From assembly GCA_020048295.1 (NCBI GenBank), contig JAIFMT010000258.1, forward strand, positions 1-7,579: 7,579 nt of DNA. Direction: 5' to 3'. The DNA comes from Rhodoferax sp. GTDB lineage: Bacteria; Pseudomonadota; Gammaproteobacteria; Burkholderiales; Burkholderiaceae. The notes below the pieces were generated by a model, which worked only from the letters and a program-made list of their open reading frames with translations, did not search any database and had not been told where the DNA came from. Positions 7,185 through 7,579 of the stretch are shown one piece after another. Within the stretch, counting starts at the first letter, position 1; each line of letters begins with the position of its first letter. Both the position numbers and the translations under genes were made by a program.

Positions 7185-7579
7185 TCAGCGCAGCTTCAGT
7201 GTGCTCAAGCCCACCAGGCACAGCAGTATGGTGATGATCCAGAAGCGCACCACCACCTGCGTCTCTTTCCAGCCGCTTTTCTCAAAATGGTGGTGCAGCG
7301 GGGCCATTTTGAGCAGCCGCTTGCCGTTGCCAAAGCGCTTGCGGGTGTATTTGAAATACGTCACCTGCAGCATCACCGACAAGGCCTCGGCAACAAAAAT
7401 GCCGCCCATGATGGCCAGCACGATCTCCTGGCGCACGATGACGGCAATGGTGCCCAAGGCACCACCGAGCGCCAGCGCGCCCACATCACCCATGAACACC
7501 TGCGCCGGATGCGTGTTGAACCACAAAAACGCCAGCCCGGCACCGCCCATCGCCGCGCAAAAAATCATCAGCTCGCCAG
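7185..7579 (-). CDS. mraY: Phospho-N-acetylmuramoyl-pentapeptide-transferase, C-terminal part (5' end outside window)
   Basis: MraY is a polytopic inner-membrane enzyme that transfers phospho-MurNAc-pentapeptide from UDP to undecaprenyl phosphate, making lipid I, the substrate of MurG. The last 130 complete codons and the TGA stop are present, roughly the final third of the protein. The visible reading begins GELMIF and contains [17 protein letters not shown], with the Asp of MGD (codon 7487-7485) matching the catalytic metal-site region, [21 protein letters not shown], and the triple-His motif [12 protein letters not shown] (His codons 7295-7287). It ends STLKLR, close to the E. coli ending ATLKVR. 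The open frame continues past the window edge, so the ATG at 7568 is an internal Met and not the start. murD begins 4 bases after the stop. Confidence 0.97.
   Translation of the reverse strand, partial: GELMIFCAAMGGAGLAFLWFNTHPAQVFMGDVGALALGGALGTIAVIVRQEIVLAIMGGIFVAEALSVMLQVTYFKYTRKRFGNGKRLLKMAPLHHHFEKSGWKETQVVVRFWIITILLCLVGLSTLKLR

Noticed and set aside
1..7579. Internal promoters, terminators, tRNAs, CRISPR arrays or insertion sequences
   Set aside because: Genes cover almost every base. I saw no stem-loop with a T-run, no tRNA-like sequence, no regular spaced direct repeats and no transposase or terminal inverted repeats. A promoter for ftsQ-ftsA within ddl or ftsQ is possible by analogy with E. 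coli, but no convincing -35/-10 pair was found.

Overview
This window is a piece of the division and cell wall (dcw) cluster of a Gram-negative bacterium, read entirely on the minus strand. In transcription order (right to left) it holds the end of mraY, then complete murD, ftsW, murG, murC, ddl and ftsQ, then the first 25 codons of ftsA. The gene order is the same as in Escherichia coli. High GC content, a MurD longer than the E. coli enzyme with extra loops in its central domain, and the general protein style point to Burkholderiales, most likely Comamonadaceae (Rhodoferax/Polaromonas-like). The family is a judgement from recollection, not a database result.

Layout on the minus strand: mraY 3' part (7579-7185), murD (7180-5636), ftsW (5639-4371), murG (4374-3289), murC (3292-1850), ddl (1853-894), ftsQ (897-97), ftsA 5' part (75-1). 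There is no gene-free stretch longer than about 20 bases. Five successive junctions, murD/ftsW through ddl/ftsQ, are 4-base stop/start overlaps (one GTGA, four ATGA). mraY/murD are separated by 4 bases and ftsQ/ftsA by 21 bases. No promoter or terminator is visible inside, so this reads as one transcription unit.

The genes form one pathway plus the machine that uses it. Ddl makes D-Ala-D-Ala. MurC and MurD add the first two amino acids to UDP-MurNAc. MraY moves the finished pentapeptide precursor onto the lipid carrier (lipid I), and MurG adds GlcNAc (lipid II). FtsW polymerises lipid II at the septum, FtsQ links the FtsB/FtsL regulators into the divisome, and FtsA anchors FtsZ to the membrane.

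I see no new enzyme system here; the genes are canonical. The one thing the genes do not explain is a degenerate, relatively AT-rich short sequence occurring three times, always in the coding orientation, in the 3' part of murG, at the murC/ddl junction, and in the 5' part of murD. All three copies share the spaced signature AGC-N6-CGC-N9-AAGGG. The copy at murC/ddl supplies the MurC C-terminus, the murC stop, the ddl start and a good Shine-Dalgarno sequence for ddl.
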